A stretch of 64,000 bases of DNA from NCBI GenBank assembly GCA_963713965.1, contig OY970217.1:3534001-3598000 (forward strand), written 5' to 3'. Source of the DNA: CALAGB01 sp963713965. GTDB taxonomy: Bacteria > Chloroflexota > Chloroflexia > Thermomicrobiales > Thermomicrobiaceae. Below are positions 34,567 through 44,460 of this stretch, piece by piece (positions within the stretch are counted from its first letter, which is position 1; the number at the start of each line of letters is the position of its first letter). The notes under the pieces are model-generated. The model saw only the letters and a list, made by a program, of their open reading frames with translations. It was not told the origin of the DNA and made no database searches. The position numbers and the translations under genes were made by a program.

Positions 34567-35133
34567 ATGAACACGGTTGACTTAATCGTCGTTGTCGTCT
34601 TCCTCGGTGTCTTCACGGCGGCATTCTTTGCCGGCGTCGTCCGCTCGATCGTGGGCCTGCTGTCCCTGATCGTAGCCACCGTGATAGCTGCCTTCTTTTA
34701 CAAGTCGTTGGGCCAGGTGATGTCTCACGTATTCATCCCGATCGACAAGAACATTGCCAATTTCGGCGCTTTCCTAATTTTGATGCTCTCAGCTGGAGTT
34801 GGGGCCGACTATCTGCTTCTCCGTTCGTTCAAGATTGCGCGATTGCAGAGTCACATGACGTTGGAGTTTCGCGGCGGCGTGGTCGGCGTGATCGGGCTCA
34901 TTTTGCTGTCAGTGGTCCTTTCAGCGGCTATGTTGACAGTGCTGACGCAGTCGTCCAACAACACGGTTCACAAGCTCCCGGATGGATGGGGGACGACCTG
35001 GCTGGTAAGCGAGTACGACGGCTCGGTACTCGTCGATCAAGTGCTTCGGCTTTCTCCGTACGTCTACGACACGATCGACGCGGCCACTCCAGGTATCGTG
35101 CCGGCAATTCTTCAGCCCGTACCGACTCCCTGA
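34567..35133 (+). CDS. CvpA family membrane protein
   Basis: 188 residues from an ATG with AAGGAG six bases upstream. Four hydrophobic helices in the order expected of CvpA/colicin V production proteins (DLIVVVVFLGVFTAAFFAGVVRSIVGL as opening), then a short hydrophilic tail outside or inside the membrane. The function of the family is unclear; links to cell envelope and biofilm are reported. It is divergent from lexA and precedes mutS2 by about 180 bases. Confidence 0.85.
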   Translation: MNTVDLIVVVVFLGVFTAAFFAGVVRSIVGLLSLIVATVIAAFFYKSLGQVMSHVFIPIDKNIANFGAFLILMLSAGVGADYLLLRSFKIARLQSHMTLEFRGGVVGVIGLILLSVVLSAAMLTVLTQSSNNTVHKLPDGWGTTWLVSEYDGSVLVDQVLRLSPYVYDTIDAATPGIVPAILQPVPTP

Positions 35134-35174
35134 CCAGACGCCGCTACCGGCAGCTCCCAGCGCGGCCGCGCTGC

Positions 35175-35196
35175 CGCTCACTTCGTGTGAGCGTTT
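35175..35196 (+). terminator. Stem-loop terminator after cvpA
   Basis: 7-bp stem (CGCTCAC/GTGAGCG, 5-base loop) followed by TTT, 41 bases past the stop. A second G+C-rich palindrome (AGCGCGGCCGCGCT) lies just before it. Confidence 0.5.
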
Positions 35197-35316
35197 GCCG
35201 CGCGATCAGAGTTGTCATTTTCTGATTCAATTTGAGTTGATCGCGCGTGGAACTTGCCGGCGTTGACCGGATGGACATCTGCGCGATACGTTGTCGATTT
35301 ATTGAGGGATTACACG

Positions 35317-37686
35317 GTGTCGGTCGATTCCGCGCGCGTACTCGAATTTCCTAGACTGCTCGAAATGCTGTCTCACCGCTGTCAGTTCTCGGTAGCGGCG
35401 GAGCGCGCGCTCGAAATCGGCCCGACCAGCGATACCGCTCAGGTCCGTTACCTGCTCGCCGTAACGCGTGAAGCAGTCGACCTCGCCAGCCGCAACCCAT
35501 CCTTCACCGTCGGTGGCGTCCGCGACATCCGTGACACGCTCGAACGTGCCCAACTCGGCGTGATCCTGCAGCCGACTGATTTACGCGAAGTGCTCGACAC
35601 TGTCCAGTCGGCGAGTTCGTTGCGAAGATCATTCGTCCAGAACAAGTGGAATGAAACGTACACATTCCTGGCGGAATTCGTGGAACTCATCGCGAATTTC
35701 GCCGGCCTGGAGGCCGATCTCTCTCGGACCGTTGGCTCCCGTGGCGAGATTTTGGACAGCGCGTCGCCGCAACTCGGTGACATTCGCCGCGAGGTGCGCG
35801 TGGCTCATCGGCGGCTTCTGGACCGGCTCAACCGCATGATCGCCGATACGGGTCCAAACAGCGCCATCCAGGAACCGATCGTGACCATGCGCGAAGGTCG
35901 TTACGTGATTCCGGTTCGCGCCGATCGTCGCAGCCAGGTTCCTGGGGTCGTTCATGGAACCTCAGCTAGCGGTCAGACGCTGTTTGTTGAGCCGATGGAC
36001 GTAGTGCAGCTCAACAATCAGTGGCGTGAACAGCAGATGGCCGAAGAGCACGAGATCGAGAGCATCCTTCGACTCCGGTCGCAGCAGATCAGCGCTGCCG
36101 CGCCAGAATTGAGTCAGTCCGTCGAAGCCGTCGCCGCTATCGACATCGCATTGGCGAAAGCGCGCCTCTCGTTCGACTTACGCGCTCGCGAGCCGAACGT
36201 GATCGATGTTGATGAGACTGGTTCGCAGTCGGTCGATCTGCGCCAGGCACGTCATCCCTTACTCCCGTCAGATACGGTCGTGCCGGTTGACATCCGGCTC
36301 GGCGAGGGACAGCGAGTACTCGTGGTGACAGGCCCAAACACAGGCGGAAAGACGGTCGCGCTCAAGACGGTCGGCTTACTCGCGATGATGATGCAATCGG
36401 GCATGTTCATCCCAGCGGCTGACGGCTCGGGCATGAGCGTGTTCGACGGCATCTTCGCCGACATCGGCGATGAACAGAGCATCGAACAGAGCCTCTCCAC
36501 GTTCTCGAGCCACATGACCAAGATCATCGCCATGTTGCGCGCCGCGGGGCCGAGAAGTCTGATCCTGATCGACGAGATTGCGGCCGGAACCGATCCTCAA
36601 GAAGGTTCCGCCCTAGCGCGAGCGATCATCACGGCGCTACTACATCGTGGTGCCCTTGCCATCGCGACGACGCATTATTCGGAGCTCAAAACGTTTGCCT
36701 ATGCGACGGACGGAGTCGAAAACGCCAGCGCGGAGTTCGATCTCGCCACGCTGCGGCCGACCTACCGTCTGATTACTGGCGTTCCGGGCCGATCAAACGC
36801 GCTCGCCATCGCGCAGCGACTCGGGCTGCCGGCCGAAATTGCTGACGACGCCCGAAGTTACCTCGATCCTAGAGCTGAACATGTCGACGACCTCCTATCC
36901 CACATTCTAGAGCGGCGCAAGGAGTCGGAGTCGGCGCTGGAACAGGCGCGCACCGAACGCGACGAAGCGCGCCGCATCCGGCGTGAGGCGGAAACTGTGC
37001 TCCGCGAGGCCGAGCAGACACGGTCTACCGCGCGTCAGGACGCTCTGGCCGAGCTCGAGCAGGAGGTGAGCGAGGCGAGAGAGTTCATCCGACGTGCCAG
37101 ACGGCAAGCCGAGCGTCCATCCGCGGTTCCGGAGTCGCTTCCGGAGACTCCGCCACCCGCGGAAGAAGTCAAGCGGGTCGAAGAGACGCTGCGACGCGCC
37201 TCACGACGAAGACGACCAGCCCAGGCTCGACCCGAACCGATTCGAATTGGTGATTGGGTCAATCTGCCAACGGTTGGAATCAGCGGCGAGGTCGTCGGTC
37301 TTTCTGACGATGGCGAAAGCGTCGAGGTCGCCACAGGCTCTTTTCGTTTGACGCAGCCTGTGACCGCGGTTCGTCGTGAGTCGCGTCCTGAGCCGCAGCG
37401 CCGCGCGAAGCCGACGACGACCCTACCCGCGGCACCCCCGGTCGATCCTGAGATCAAACTGCTCGGCATGCGCGTGCACGAAGTCGCGGATGCTCTTGAC
37501 CGATACCTCGACTCAGCCGCTCGAGCCGGACTGCCGTCCGTGCGCATCGTGCACGGCAAGGGGACCGGGGCGTTACGATCCGAGGTTCACGAAATACTTC
37601 GTTCGCACCCGGTCGTTGAGCGGTTCCAGCTCGCGGAGCGAAACGAAGGTGGCGAAGGGGCGACCGTCGCTTACCTGCGCGTCTGA
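35317..37686 (+). CDS. mutS2: Endonuclease MutS2
   Basis: 789 residues, MutS-family ATPase acting in suppression of recombination and in ribosome rescue in some species. N-terminal core and clamp, Walker A TGPNTGGKT (about 338), ILIDEIAAGTDP Walker B, an Arg/Glu-rich coiled coil (about 540-620), and a C-terminal Smr nuclease domain (about 713-789) with LGMRVHEVADAL and VRIVHGKGTGALR. GTG start with GAGGG eight bases upstream; the open frame continues to a TTG 63 bases earlier. Its end is three bases from the mfd stop on the other strand. Confidence 0.95.
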   Translation: MSVDSARVLEFPRLLEMLSHRCQFSVAAERALEIGPTSDTAQVRYLLAVTREAVDLASRNPSFTVGGVRDIRDTLERAQLGVILQPTDLREVLDTVQSASSLRRSFVQNKWNETYTFLAEFVELIANFAGLEADLSRTVGSRGEILDSASPQLGDIRREVRVAHRRLLDRLNRMIADTGPNSAIQEPIVTMREGRYVIPVRADRRSQVPGVVHGTSASGQTLFVEPMDVVQLNNQWREQQMAEEHEIESILRLRSQQISAAAPELSQSVEAVAAIDIALAKARLSFDLRAREPNVIDVDETGSQSVDLRQARHPLLPSDTVVPVDIRLGEGQRVLVVTGPNTGGKTVALKTVGLLAMMMQSGMFIPAADGSGMSVFDGIFADIGDEQSIEQSLSTFSSHMTKIIAMLRAAGPRSLILIDEIAAGTDPQEGSALARAIITALLHRGALAIATTHYSELKTFAYATDGVENASAEFDLATLRPTYRLITGVPGRSNALAIAQRLGLPAEIADDARSYLDPRAEHVDDLLSHILERRKESESALEQARTERDEARRIRREAETVLREAEQTRSTARQDALAELEQEVSEAREFIRRARRQAERPSAVPESLPETPPPAEEVKRVEETLRRASRRRRPAQARPEPIRIGDWVNLPTVGISGEVVGLSDDGESVEVATGSFRLTQPVTAVRRESRPEPQRRAKPTTTLPAAPPVDPEIKLLGMRVHEVADALDRYLDSAARAGLPSVRIVHGKGTGALRSEVHEILRSHPVVERFQLAERNEGGEGATVAYLRV

Positions 37687-37689
37687 CGG

Positions 37690-40600
37690 CTAGCTTGCCG
37701 TTGCCAGCACTGTCGCGTCGCAGTTTTCGACTGTCTCGATTACCGTGAGTACCGCTCTCCACACGTCGACGGACAGTCTCGACGCGGTCATGCGCACTTG
37801 ATTGGGCGTCACGTAGACGCCGTCGCCGACTTCATCGCGAAGCTCGACCTGATTCAGGCGTGACCCGACCACTGGCCGCACGTAGACCTCGCCCTCCCGC
37901 TCAATGATCGATGTAATTCCGAGCTCGCCGGCGCGCACGCGTAGGCGTGCCAGTTCGGTCAGCCGAACGACCTGCTCAGGCATCGGACCGAACCGGTCGA
38001 TCAATTCTTCTTGCAGGTCACGAAGCTCGCCATAGCTCCGAACGGCCGCGAACTTCTTGTAGAGATCGACCCGAACTTCTTCGTTGCCGGCATAAGTTTC
38101 GGGAATGATCGCTTCGATCGGCAGATCAATGGAGACCGGTTCCGGCTCCTCGATCGGGTGTCCGAGACGCACTTCTTCCACTGCCGTTGCCAGCATGCGA
38201 GTGTAGAGATCGAATCCGACCGCCGCGATGTGGCCGCTCTGCTCGGCGCCCAGGATGTTGCCGGCGCCACGGATTTCGAGGTCTCGCAGGGCGATCTGAA
38301 ATCCTGCGCCAAGCTCGGTCGCTTCCTGGATCGCTTCGAGTCGGGCGACCGCTTCCTGGCTCAGAGCGCGCTTATTGTCATAAAGCAGGTACGCGTAGGC
38401 TCGATGGTTACTGCGCCCAACTCGCCCGCGAAGCTGATAAAGCTGGGTGAGTCCGAAGTTATTGGCGTGGTCGATGATGACCGTATTGACGTTGGGGATA
38501 TCGACGCCGGACTCGATGATGGTGGTGCAGATCAAGACGTCGAACTCATTTTCCACGAACGAGAGCATTACGCGTTCGAGCTCGTGTTCGTCCATCTGTC
38601 CGTGGCCGACTCCGAATTTTGCCTCCGGGACCAGACGTTGAAGATGCTGCAGGACGTGGTGGATGCTCTGCACGCGGTTGTGGACGAAGTAGACTTGACC
38701 ACCGCGACTCAGCTCTCGCAGGATCGCCTCTCGGATGAGTCGATCACCTGTCGGTGTGACGAACGTGCGAATCGGCGTGCGATCTCTTGGTGGCGTGTTG
38801 ATCACTGAGAGATCACGGATTCCCGACAAAGCCATGTAGAGTGTGCGTGGGATTGGCGTGGCCGTCATGGTCATGACGTGAACGTCGGTGCGCGCTTGTT
38901 TCAGTATCTCCTTGTGGGCGACCCCAAAGCGTTGCTCCTCGTCAATCACCAGCAGCCCGAGCCGTCTGAAGCGCACATCCTTCTGCAACAGGCGATGCGT
39001 TCCGATCACGATATCGACTTGCCCGTTTTCTAGATCATCCAAAATCAGTTTCTGCTCATGGCGTGTGCGCAGTCTGGAAAGCATCTCGACACGCACCGGA
39101 AACGGAGCCAACCGTGACTGGAAGCTGCGTGTGTGTTGCAGTGCCAGGACCGTGGTGGGGACGAGGATGGCTACCTGAAAGCCGGAATTGACCGCCTTGA
39201 ATGCAGCACGCAACGCGACTTCCGTCTTGCCATAGCCGACGTCGCCGCAGACGAGCCGATCCATCGGCCGAATCTGCTCAAGATCTACCTTCACGTCCTG
39301 GATCGCCTTGAGCTGATCCGGCGTCTCTGTGTACGGGAAGGACTCCTGGAGCGCGTGATCCCATACCGCGTCCGGGCCCATAGGAGCGCCCTGGGCCGAC
39401 TCTCGTGCGGCGTACAGCTGCAACAGATCGAACGCCATCTCGCGCACTGCTCGGCGAACTCGCTGTTTGACGCGAGCCCATTCCGGAGAACCGAGCCGAG
39501 TTAGCTTGGGCGAGATGCCACCGCCTTCGTACGGGGTGATGCGATCAATCTGATCGATGGGGAGATAGAGCCGATCGCTATCCGCGTATTCGAGCAAGAG
39601 ATATTCGCGCTCGACATCGTTGAGCGTGAGTCTCACGATGCCCGCGTAGCGAGCGATACCATGCTCGGTATGCACGACGTATGAGCCAACTTCGAGCCGT
39701 TCGAGGACGAGCGGATTGGTCGTTGATCGTCGTTGCGGGGTGGGACGGACGACGTGTCGATAGCCGAAAATCTCACGGTCGCTCAGCAAAATCAATTTGA
39801 TCTCGTCGTTGCTCCACCCGCCGTTGAGCCGCGCGTGGACGACTTCAACAGTGCCAGGCGACGGCGGGTGGACATTGCTACGTGCGGCGGCGTTCTCTTT
39901 ACGAACTCGCGGAAAGATCCCCTGGTCTTCGAGGACCTCACGAAGTCGCTGCGCCTGCTCGGTGGCGATCACAATCGACCACTCATCGGCGATCAACTCG
40001 CGAATCCGCTCGATCATGCGATCCAACCGGCCGCCGTACGAGGTCATCTCAGTGGCGAACATGGACATTTCGCCAATGGGACGTGCAACCGATGGCGTCC
40101 AGCCGATAGGGATGTTGCCGAAGGTTAGCTGTCGAGTGGTTTTGAGTCGTTCGGAGATGCTCGACCAATTGTGATACGTCGGCTTAAGTCCCGCCGGAAG
40201 CTCACCGGCACTCTCGAGCGTTTCCCGAAGCTCTTCCGACTGCGCTTCCAACTGCTCGATCGACAATCGGACCGATGAGGGCTCAACGAAGACCAGGAGA
40301 TGGTTCTCCGGCAGGTAGTCGAGGATCGATCCAGCCATTTCCAACAGATATGGAGCGACCAGCTCGATGCCCGTTCTGATGTCTCGGTGCTCAACATTGC
40401 GCAGGAGACGCTGCCACTCGTCCTCTACTTCCGGGCGAAGGGTGCCTGTCTCGAGACCGCGAAGATCGGCGGCCGCCCGCTGGGCATGTGCGAGCGAAAT
40501 CTCAATCGGAGGAAGCAGATCGATTGAGTCCACGCGCTGTACTGAGCGCTGCGACTCAGGATCGAAATAGCGGATGGACTCGATCTCGTCACCAAACAAG

Positions 40601-41193
40601 TCGATGCGAATCGCGTGGTCGGACGACGGCGGAAAGATGTCGACGATACCGCCGCGCTGGCTGATCTGCCCTGGCTCGGTCACCATCGGTACGAGATCGT
40701 ACCCCTGCGCCAGTGAATCTGAGATGAACTGATCCAGACGCAGCCTTTGTCCGGTGGCGAGTGTGATCCTCTCTCGTTTGAGCTGCTCCGGAGAGCTCAC
40801 CAGCTGGGAGAGCCCGCTCGCAGGAGTGATAACGACGTTAGCGGTTCCGTCGACCAGGCTGGCAAGGATCTCGACGCGTCGCGCGCTCGTTGTGCGGTCG
40901 AGTGGCAGTTGCTCGTACGGCAGAGTCTCGATCGACGGCCAAACCAACGGCTGCTCGCCGAGATAGGCGGCGATCAAGCCCGCCAATTCTTCGGCCGAAT
41001 CCTGGCGACTGGCCACAATCACGATCGGGCGGTCTTGAGTTGTCACCAGCGCGGCCAGTACGGCCGCACGTGCCGCTACAGGAAGGTCGTCGATCTCCAA
41101 CGCGCGCGAAGCGGGCAGCTGTTCCACCGAAGCCAGAAAGGCGGTGAACCAGGTGTCGCGCGTCAAGAGTGGGATGATGCCGTTGAGCGACAC
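37690..41193 (-). CDS. mfd: Transcription-repair coupling factor
   Basis: Removes RNA polymerase stalled at lesions and recruits UvrA. 1167 residues, full length: N-terminal UvrB-like domains (LVWPSIETLPYE, RGGIVDIFPPS), RNA polymerase-interacting domain (GSYVVHTEHGIARYAG), RecG-like translocase with Walker A CGDVGYGKTEVALRA (about 645), IDEEQRFG box, TATPIPRT and GRVGRSNHRAYAYLL, then the C-terminal TRCF domain. GTG start with GGAAGG six bases upstream. Lies among the DNA-maintenance genes lexA, mutS2 and com. Confidence 0.97.
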   Translation of the reverse strand: MSLNGIIPLLTRDTWFTAFLASVEQLPASRALEIDDLPVAARAAVLAALVTTQDRPIVIVASRQDSAEELAGLIAAYLGEQPLVWPSIETLPYEQLPLDRTTSARRVEILASLVDGTANVVITPASGLSQLVSSPEQLKRERITLATGQRLRLDQFISDSLAQGYDLVPMVTEPGQISQRGGIVDIFPPSSDHAIRIDLFGDEIESIRYFDPESQRSVQRVDSIDLLPPIEISLAHAQRAAADLRGLETGTLRPEVEDEWQRLLRNVEHRDIRTGIELVAPYLLEMAGSILDYLPENHLLVFVEPSSVRLSIEQLEAQSEELRETLESAGELPAGLKPTYHNWSSISERLKTTRQLTFGNIPIGWTPSVARPIGEMSMFATEMTSYGGRLDRMIERIRELIADEWSIVIATEQAQRLREVLEDQGIFPRVRKENAAARSNVHPPSPGTVEVVHARLNGGWSNDEIKLILLSDREIFGYRHVVRPTPQRRSTTNPLVLERLEVGSYVVHTEHGIARYAGIVRLTLNDVEREYLLLEYADSDRLYLPIDQIDRITPYEGGGISPKLTRLGSPEWARVKQRVRRAVREMAFDLLQLYAARESAQGAPMGPDAVWDHALQESFPYTETPDQLKAIQDVKVDLEQIRPMDRLVCGDVGYGKTEVALRAAFKAVNSGFQVAILVPTTVLALQHTRSFQSRLAPFPVRVEMLSRLRTRHEQKLILDDLENGQVDIVIGTHRLLQKDVRFRRLGLLVIDEEQRFGVAHKEILKQARTDVHVMTMTATPIPRTLYMALSGIRDLSVINTPPRDRTPIRTFVTPTGDRLIREAILRELSRGGQVYFVHNRVQSIHHVLQHLQRLVPEAKFGVGHGQMDEHELERVMLSFVENEFDVLICTTIIESGVDIPNVNTVIIDHANNFGLTQLYQLRGRVGRSNHRAYAYLLYDNKRALSQEAVARLEAIQEATELGAGFQIALRDLEIRGAGNILGAEQSGHIAAVGFDLYTRMLATAVEEVRLGHPIEEPEPVSIDLPIEAIIPETYAGNEEVRVDLYKKFAAVRSYGELRDLQEELIDRFGPMPEQVVRLTELARLRVRAGELGITSIIEREGEVYVRPVVGSRLNQVELRDEVGDGVYVTPNQVRMTASRLSVDVWRAVLTVIETVENCDATVLATAS

Positions 41194-41303
41194 GACTTAC
41201 CTTCCTTTCGAGCACGCCAAGCCGGGCCTCAACACATGTTGGGCCCTGCCACTGAAGATCATAAGTATAGCAATTTTGGCTAGTCGCGTAGGCGCCCGGA
41301 GAC

Positions 41304-41331
41304 TTGTATTGCGCGGTTTTGCGTTTATAGT
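41304..41331 (+). promoter_or_regulatory. Candidate promoter of comEA-comEC
   Basis: TTGTAT, 16 bases, TATAGT, about 40 bases before the comEA start, in the divergent gap with mfd. On the other strand a TATACT near 41270 could serve mfd. Confidence 0.45.
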
Positions 41332-41370
41332 GTTGGGAGTCTCTGCTGGAAAATCGTCGGGAAGAAGCTG

Positions 41371-41943
41371 GTGGATCGAAGTCACATTCGGCTGTTGACA
41401 ATCGGAGGGATCATCGCGCTCGCCATCGCAGTGATGGTCGTCATCGTACGTGGCGACCGCACAAAGGATCTCGTGCTGCGCGTCGAGCCAATTTCTGGCA
41501 ACGATCAGATCACTGTCTACGCGGGCGGCGCGGTCTCGGTGCCCGGCCTCTACACTCTGCAGCGAGGTTCACGTTTGGCAGTGCTCCTCGATCAGGCCGG
41601 CCTGGCGGACACCGCGGATGTTGCCAAGTTGCAGATGGCGACTGAGCTCCGCGACGGACAACAGGTCATCGTTCCCACTCAGACCGTTGTGTCGGAATCC
41701 ACCGTATCAGCCGCGACAGCCAGCACCTCCGTGGCTCCGGTCGCTGGGCCAATCAACGTCAACACGGCAAGCGCTGCTGAGCTCGAGGCGCTTCCAGGCA
41801 TCGGTCCGGCGTTGGCGGAACGTATCATCGAATATCGCAACGAACACGGCCCGTTCTCCACGATTGATGCTCTCGTGGACGTCCAGGGGGTATCGGAGCG
41901 CATGGTCGAAGACTTCAGAGATCAGGTAACGGTCGGCCCGTAG
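41371..41943 (+). CDS. comEA: ComEA family DNA-binding competence protein
   Basis: Receptor that binds incoming double-stranded DNA outside the membrane. 190 residues: one N-terminal transmembrane anchor (about 8-26), an SLBB-type domain (ITVYAGGAVSVPGLYTLQRGSRL), a Ser/Thr/Ala linker, and the double helix-hairpin-helix domain (INVNTASAAELEALPGIGPALAERII) at the C-terminus. GTG start. The next gene, comEC, begins two bases after the stop. Confidence 0.92.
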   Translation: MDRSHIRLLTIGGIIALAIAVMVVIVRGDRTKDLVLRVEPISGNDQITVYAGGAVSVPGLYTLQRGSRLAVLLDQAGLADTADVAKLQMATELRDGQQVIVPTQTVVSESTVSAATASTSVAPVAGPINVNTASAAELEALPGIGPALAERIIEYRNEHGPFSTIDALVDVQGVSERMVEDFRDQVTVGP

Positions 41944-41945
41944 CC

Positions 41946-43382
41946 GTGGCCGGTCTGGCGCTGTCCCTCGGCTTTTTAGGCGGCATCCTCCTTCATGACA
42001 GCGGAATCGGAATGGTCCTGGCGTTCCCGATCGTTCTCGGCGCCGTCCTTGTCGCAATACTCCTGGAGTCATGGCCAGCACGTGCGCTCGTCAGTTTCGT
42101 CTTGATATTCATGGCGCTCGGCGCCTGGCGTGGTGGGCAATCGCCAAGCCCTCCACCGGACGTGATCGTTCATCTGACCGGACACGATCGAGCCATTGAC
42201 GCAACGGTGGTCGGCTTGCCTCGACGGTCGACTTCACGCACCAAGGTAACGATCACGCTTGCCGCCCCGCCCCACTCCAAGATAGCGGCGTCCTTGCCGG
42301 CATTCCCGGGCGTGCGAGATGGTGATGTGATCGAGTTTTGGGCTCCAAACTCATGGGACACGGGATTGCCGAGCCAGGTTCGATTGCCAATCTCCCCGAC
42401 AGGCAACGACTTGTTCGTGCCAGCATTCGCGATAGTTGGCTCGAGCCAGTCACCGGTGGCCCGGGTTCGACGCAAAGTCAATGACTTCGTCACGCGCTCG
42501 ATCAGCGAGCATGTTCCAGAACCGTCCGGTGCGCTGACGCTTGGCATCCTCACAGGAGATGACTCCGGGATGACCGACTCCACCAGTACGGCGTTTCGCT
42601 CGGCGGGCATGTCTCATATCACGGCTGTCAGCGGATGGAACGTCGCCATTGTCGCCGCGTTTTTTGCCTTGATCGCAAGGCGAATGGCGCTTCGTCGGTC
42701 GCTGGCAGTCCTTCTCGGCCTTTCAATGGTTTGGGCATACGCGTTCGTCGTCGGGATGGAGCCGTCGGTGCTGCGAGCGGCGGGGATGGCTTCGGTCTTC
42801 CTGTTGGCTCAATGGAGAGGCAGGCCTGGTGACGTGCTTACGGCGCTGATGTTGACGACAGCGGCGATCGTGGCGATCACTCCGGCGATCCGATTCGACA
42901 TTGGGTTTCAATTATCTGTCGCCGCGACGCTCGGATTGGTGTTGCTGCTTGAGGTCAGCCAATCGTGGACGTGGTGGCACGCATCTCTCGCGGTCCCATT
43001 CGTGGCTCAGATTGCCGTCGCGCCAATCCTGTTGCATCAGCTTGGGACATACTCCGTCTCTTCGCCGCTGGCGAATCTGGTCGCTGGGCCGTTGGTCGAA
43101 CTGGTCATGGCGGGAGGAATCGCCACGCTGATTGGAACGGCGGTCCATCCATTCATCGGGGATCTGGCAGGGGCATTCACATGGGTCCCGGCGCGTCTGA
43201 TCGTCGCCGTGGCGGAGACCACGTCGCGGATTCGATGGTCGTCCAGCACCACTACGACCCTCAGCTGGCCGGCAACCTTTCTGGTGTATGCGTCGCTGAT
43301 CCTCAGTTACTTCGGATGGGCGCATCTGTCACGGAAACTGCGTCCGTCAAAGACCAGCTTTGCACCAATCGACCGAATTTGA
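41946..43382 (+). CDS. comEC: ComEC/Rec2 family DNA channel protein without the beta-lactamase-like domain
   Basis: Inner-membrane channel for DNA uptake. 478 residues: N-terminal helices and soluble DUF4131-like domain, then the competence domain with ALTLGILTGDDSGMTDS, FRSAGMSHITAVSGWNVAIVAA and FDIGFQLSVAATLGLVLL. The protein stops after the membrane domain, so the C-terminal metallo-beta-lactamase-like domain of full ComEC (about 700-800 residues) is missing; no such gene follows. Start codon two bases after comEA, clearly an operon. Uptake could still work in two-part form. Confidence 0.9.
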   Translation: MAGLALSLGFLGGILLHDSGIGMVLAFPIVLGAVLVAILLESWPARALVSFVLIFMALGAWRGGQSPSPPPDVIVHLTGHDRAIDATVVGLPRRSTSRTKVTITLAAPPHSKIAASLPAFPGVRDGDVIEFWAPNSWDTGLPSQVRLPISPTGNDLFVPAFAIVGSSQSPVARVRRKVNDFVTRSISEHVPEPSGALTLGILTGDDSGMTDSTSTAFRSAGMSHITAVSGWNVAIVAAFFALIARRMALRRSLAVLLGLSMVWAYAFVVGMEPSVLRAAGMASVFLLAQWRGRPGDVLTALMLTTAAIVAITPAIRFDIGFQLSVAATLGLVLLLEVSQSWTWWHASLAVPFVAQIAVAPILLHQLGTYSVSSPLANLVAGPLVELVMAGGIATLIGTAVHPFIGDLAGAFTWVPARLIVAVAETTSRIRWSSSTTTTLSWPATFLVYASLILSYFGWAHLSRKLRPSKTSFAPIDRI

Positions 43383-43426
43383 CAACCGATTTCACCAGCC
43401 TGTAACCTTAGCCGGTTCTGGAATAC

Positions 43427-43500
43427 GCCCCCTTCGTCTAGAGGCCTAGGACACCACCCTTTCAAGGTGGAGACCGCGGGTTCGAATCCCGCAGGGGGTA
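43427..43500 (+). tRNA. tRNA-Glu (anticodon TTC)
   Basis: 74-base cloverleaf: acceptor GCCCCCT/AGGGGGT with a G-U first pair, anticodon stem CCACC/GGTGG around loop CTTTCAA giving TTC, T arm with TTCGAAT, discriminator A. CCA is not encoded. Lies 44 bases after comEC. Confidence 0.96.
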
Positions 43501-43596
43501 CCCGTTCCACCATCAGTACCCCCTGATTCATGTTCTCAGAAAGTTCTTCCAGGTTCCGCAGTAGACGGTGCCATCTTTGGCATTAGCTGGAAACGA

Positions 43597-44460
43597 CTAC
43601 TGACTGACGAACGATATGTCGCCGAGCATGGCATACATCTCGACCTTAGCTGGCGGAGACCCAGTCGTCAGCCCAACCTCAATCGACGCATCGCCGTTGG
43701 CCGCCACGAAATTCAAGAACGTGAAGCCGCCCCCCACAATGTTTCCGGACGAGTCATATGCAATGACCGAAACCAGCACCAGATTCAGGTCAACGTTGAA
43801 CGGATTCTTGACCGAGCCGGTCACCTTCGGAAAGTAGGGGTCATCGACGAACGTCGCGTTCTCGGTCGTCAGTTCATTGACTTGCTGAAATGGCTGCGTG
43901 GTTTGGGGGATGAAACCAACATCGATGTGATCCACCGTCTGACCATCGTCAAGAAAGAGGTGGTTTCCAACGCCTAACTGTTCGCCAGGAAAGATCACCG
44001 GCATGACATTGGTGTCGGTCTTGAAGACCGTGCCGTCAGCGCCGTAGGCAGTCACGCTGTATTGCCAGCCCACCAGCGCCTGATCCAGTTTGGTGTTCTT
44101 GATGATGAAGCCGTACGAGGCCTGACCGGCTGAGTCCTGACCGAATCCCTTCGAGATGACCTGGATCACGTCGGACGACACAACCGGAGTCACCTCGACA
44201 GTCTCTTCGGGCGTCGATTCCGGGGTAGCGTCAATCGTCGCAACAACTGTGACAGCCGGAGTATCCTGAAGCGTTGCAACCGGAGTGGGCGACGGCTGAA
44301 CTGAAGTCGCAGTGGTCGCCACAGCGGATGTCGGTTGAGACGCCGTCGTCGCGGCGGCGGTCGAGGTCTTTTTGTCTGACCTTCCGAGGATACTGCAGGC
44401 GCTGAACAGACCGAGCGTCAGTATCGCGATCGCGCATCGCGAGAACGTGTCAACTCTCAT
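43597..44460 (-). CDS. Putative lipoprotein with FxLYD-like domain
   Basis: 287 residues. Signal peptide with lipobox LFSAC, so the Cys near residue 22 should be lipidated and the protein anchored outside the membrane. A long Thr/Ser/Pro/Val linker (about 30-95) leads to two beta-sandwich-like segments. The second (GSVKNPFNVDLNLVLVSVIAYDSSG) resembles FxLYD domains of surface proteins. Function unknown. Its start overlaps the end of the upstream XRE regulator by 11 bases, so the two are translated together. Confidence 0.82.
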   Translation of the reverse strand: MRVDTFSRCAIAILTLGLFSACSILGRSDKKTSTAAATTASQPTSAVATTATSVQPSPTPVATLQDTPAVTVVATIDATPESTPEETVEVTPVVSSDVIQVISKGFGQDSAGQASYGFIIKNTKLDQALVGWQYSVTAYGADGTVFKTDTNVMPVIFPGEQLGVGNHLFLDDGQTVDHIDVGFIPQTTQPFQQVNELTTENATFVDDPYFPKVTGSVKNPFNVDLNLVLVSVIAYDSSGNIVGGGFTFLNFVAANGDASIEVGLTTGSPPAKVEMYAMLGDISFVSQ

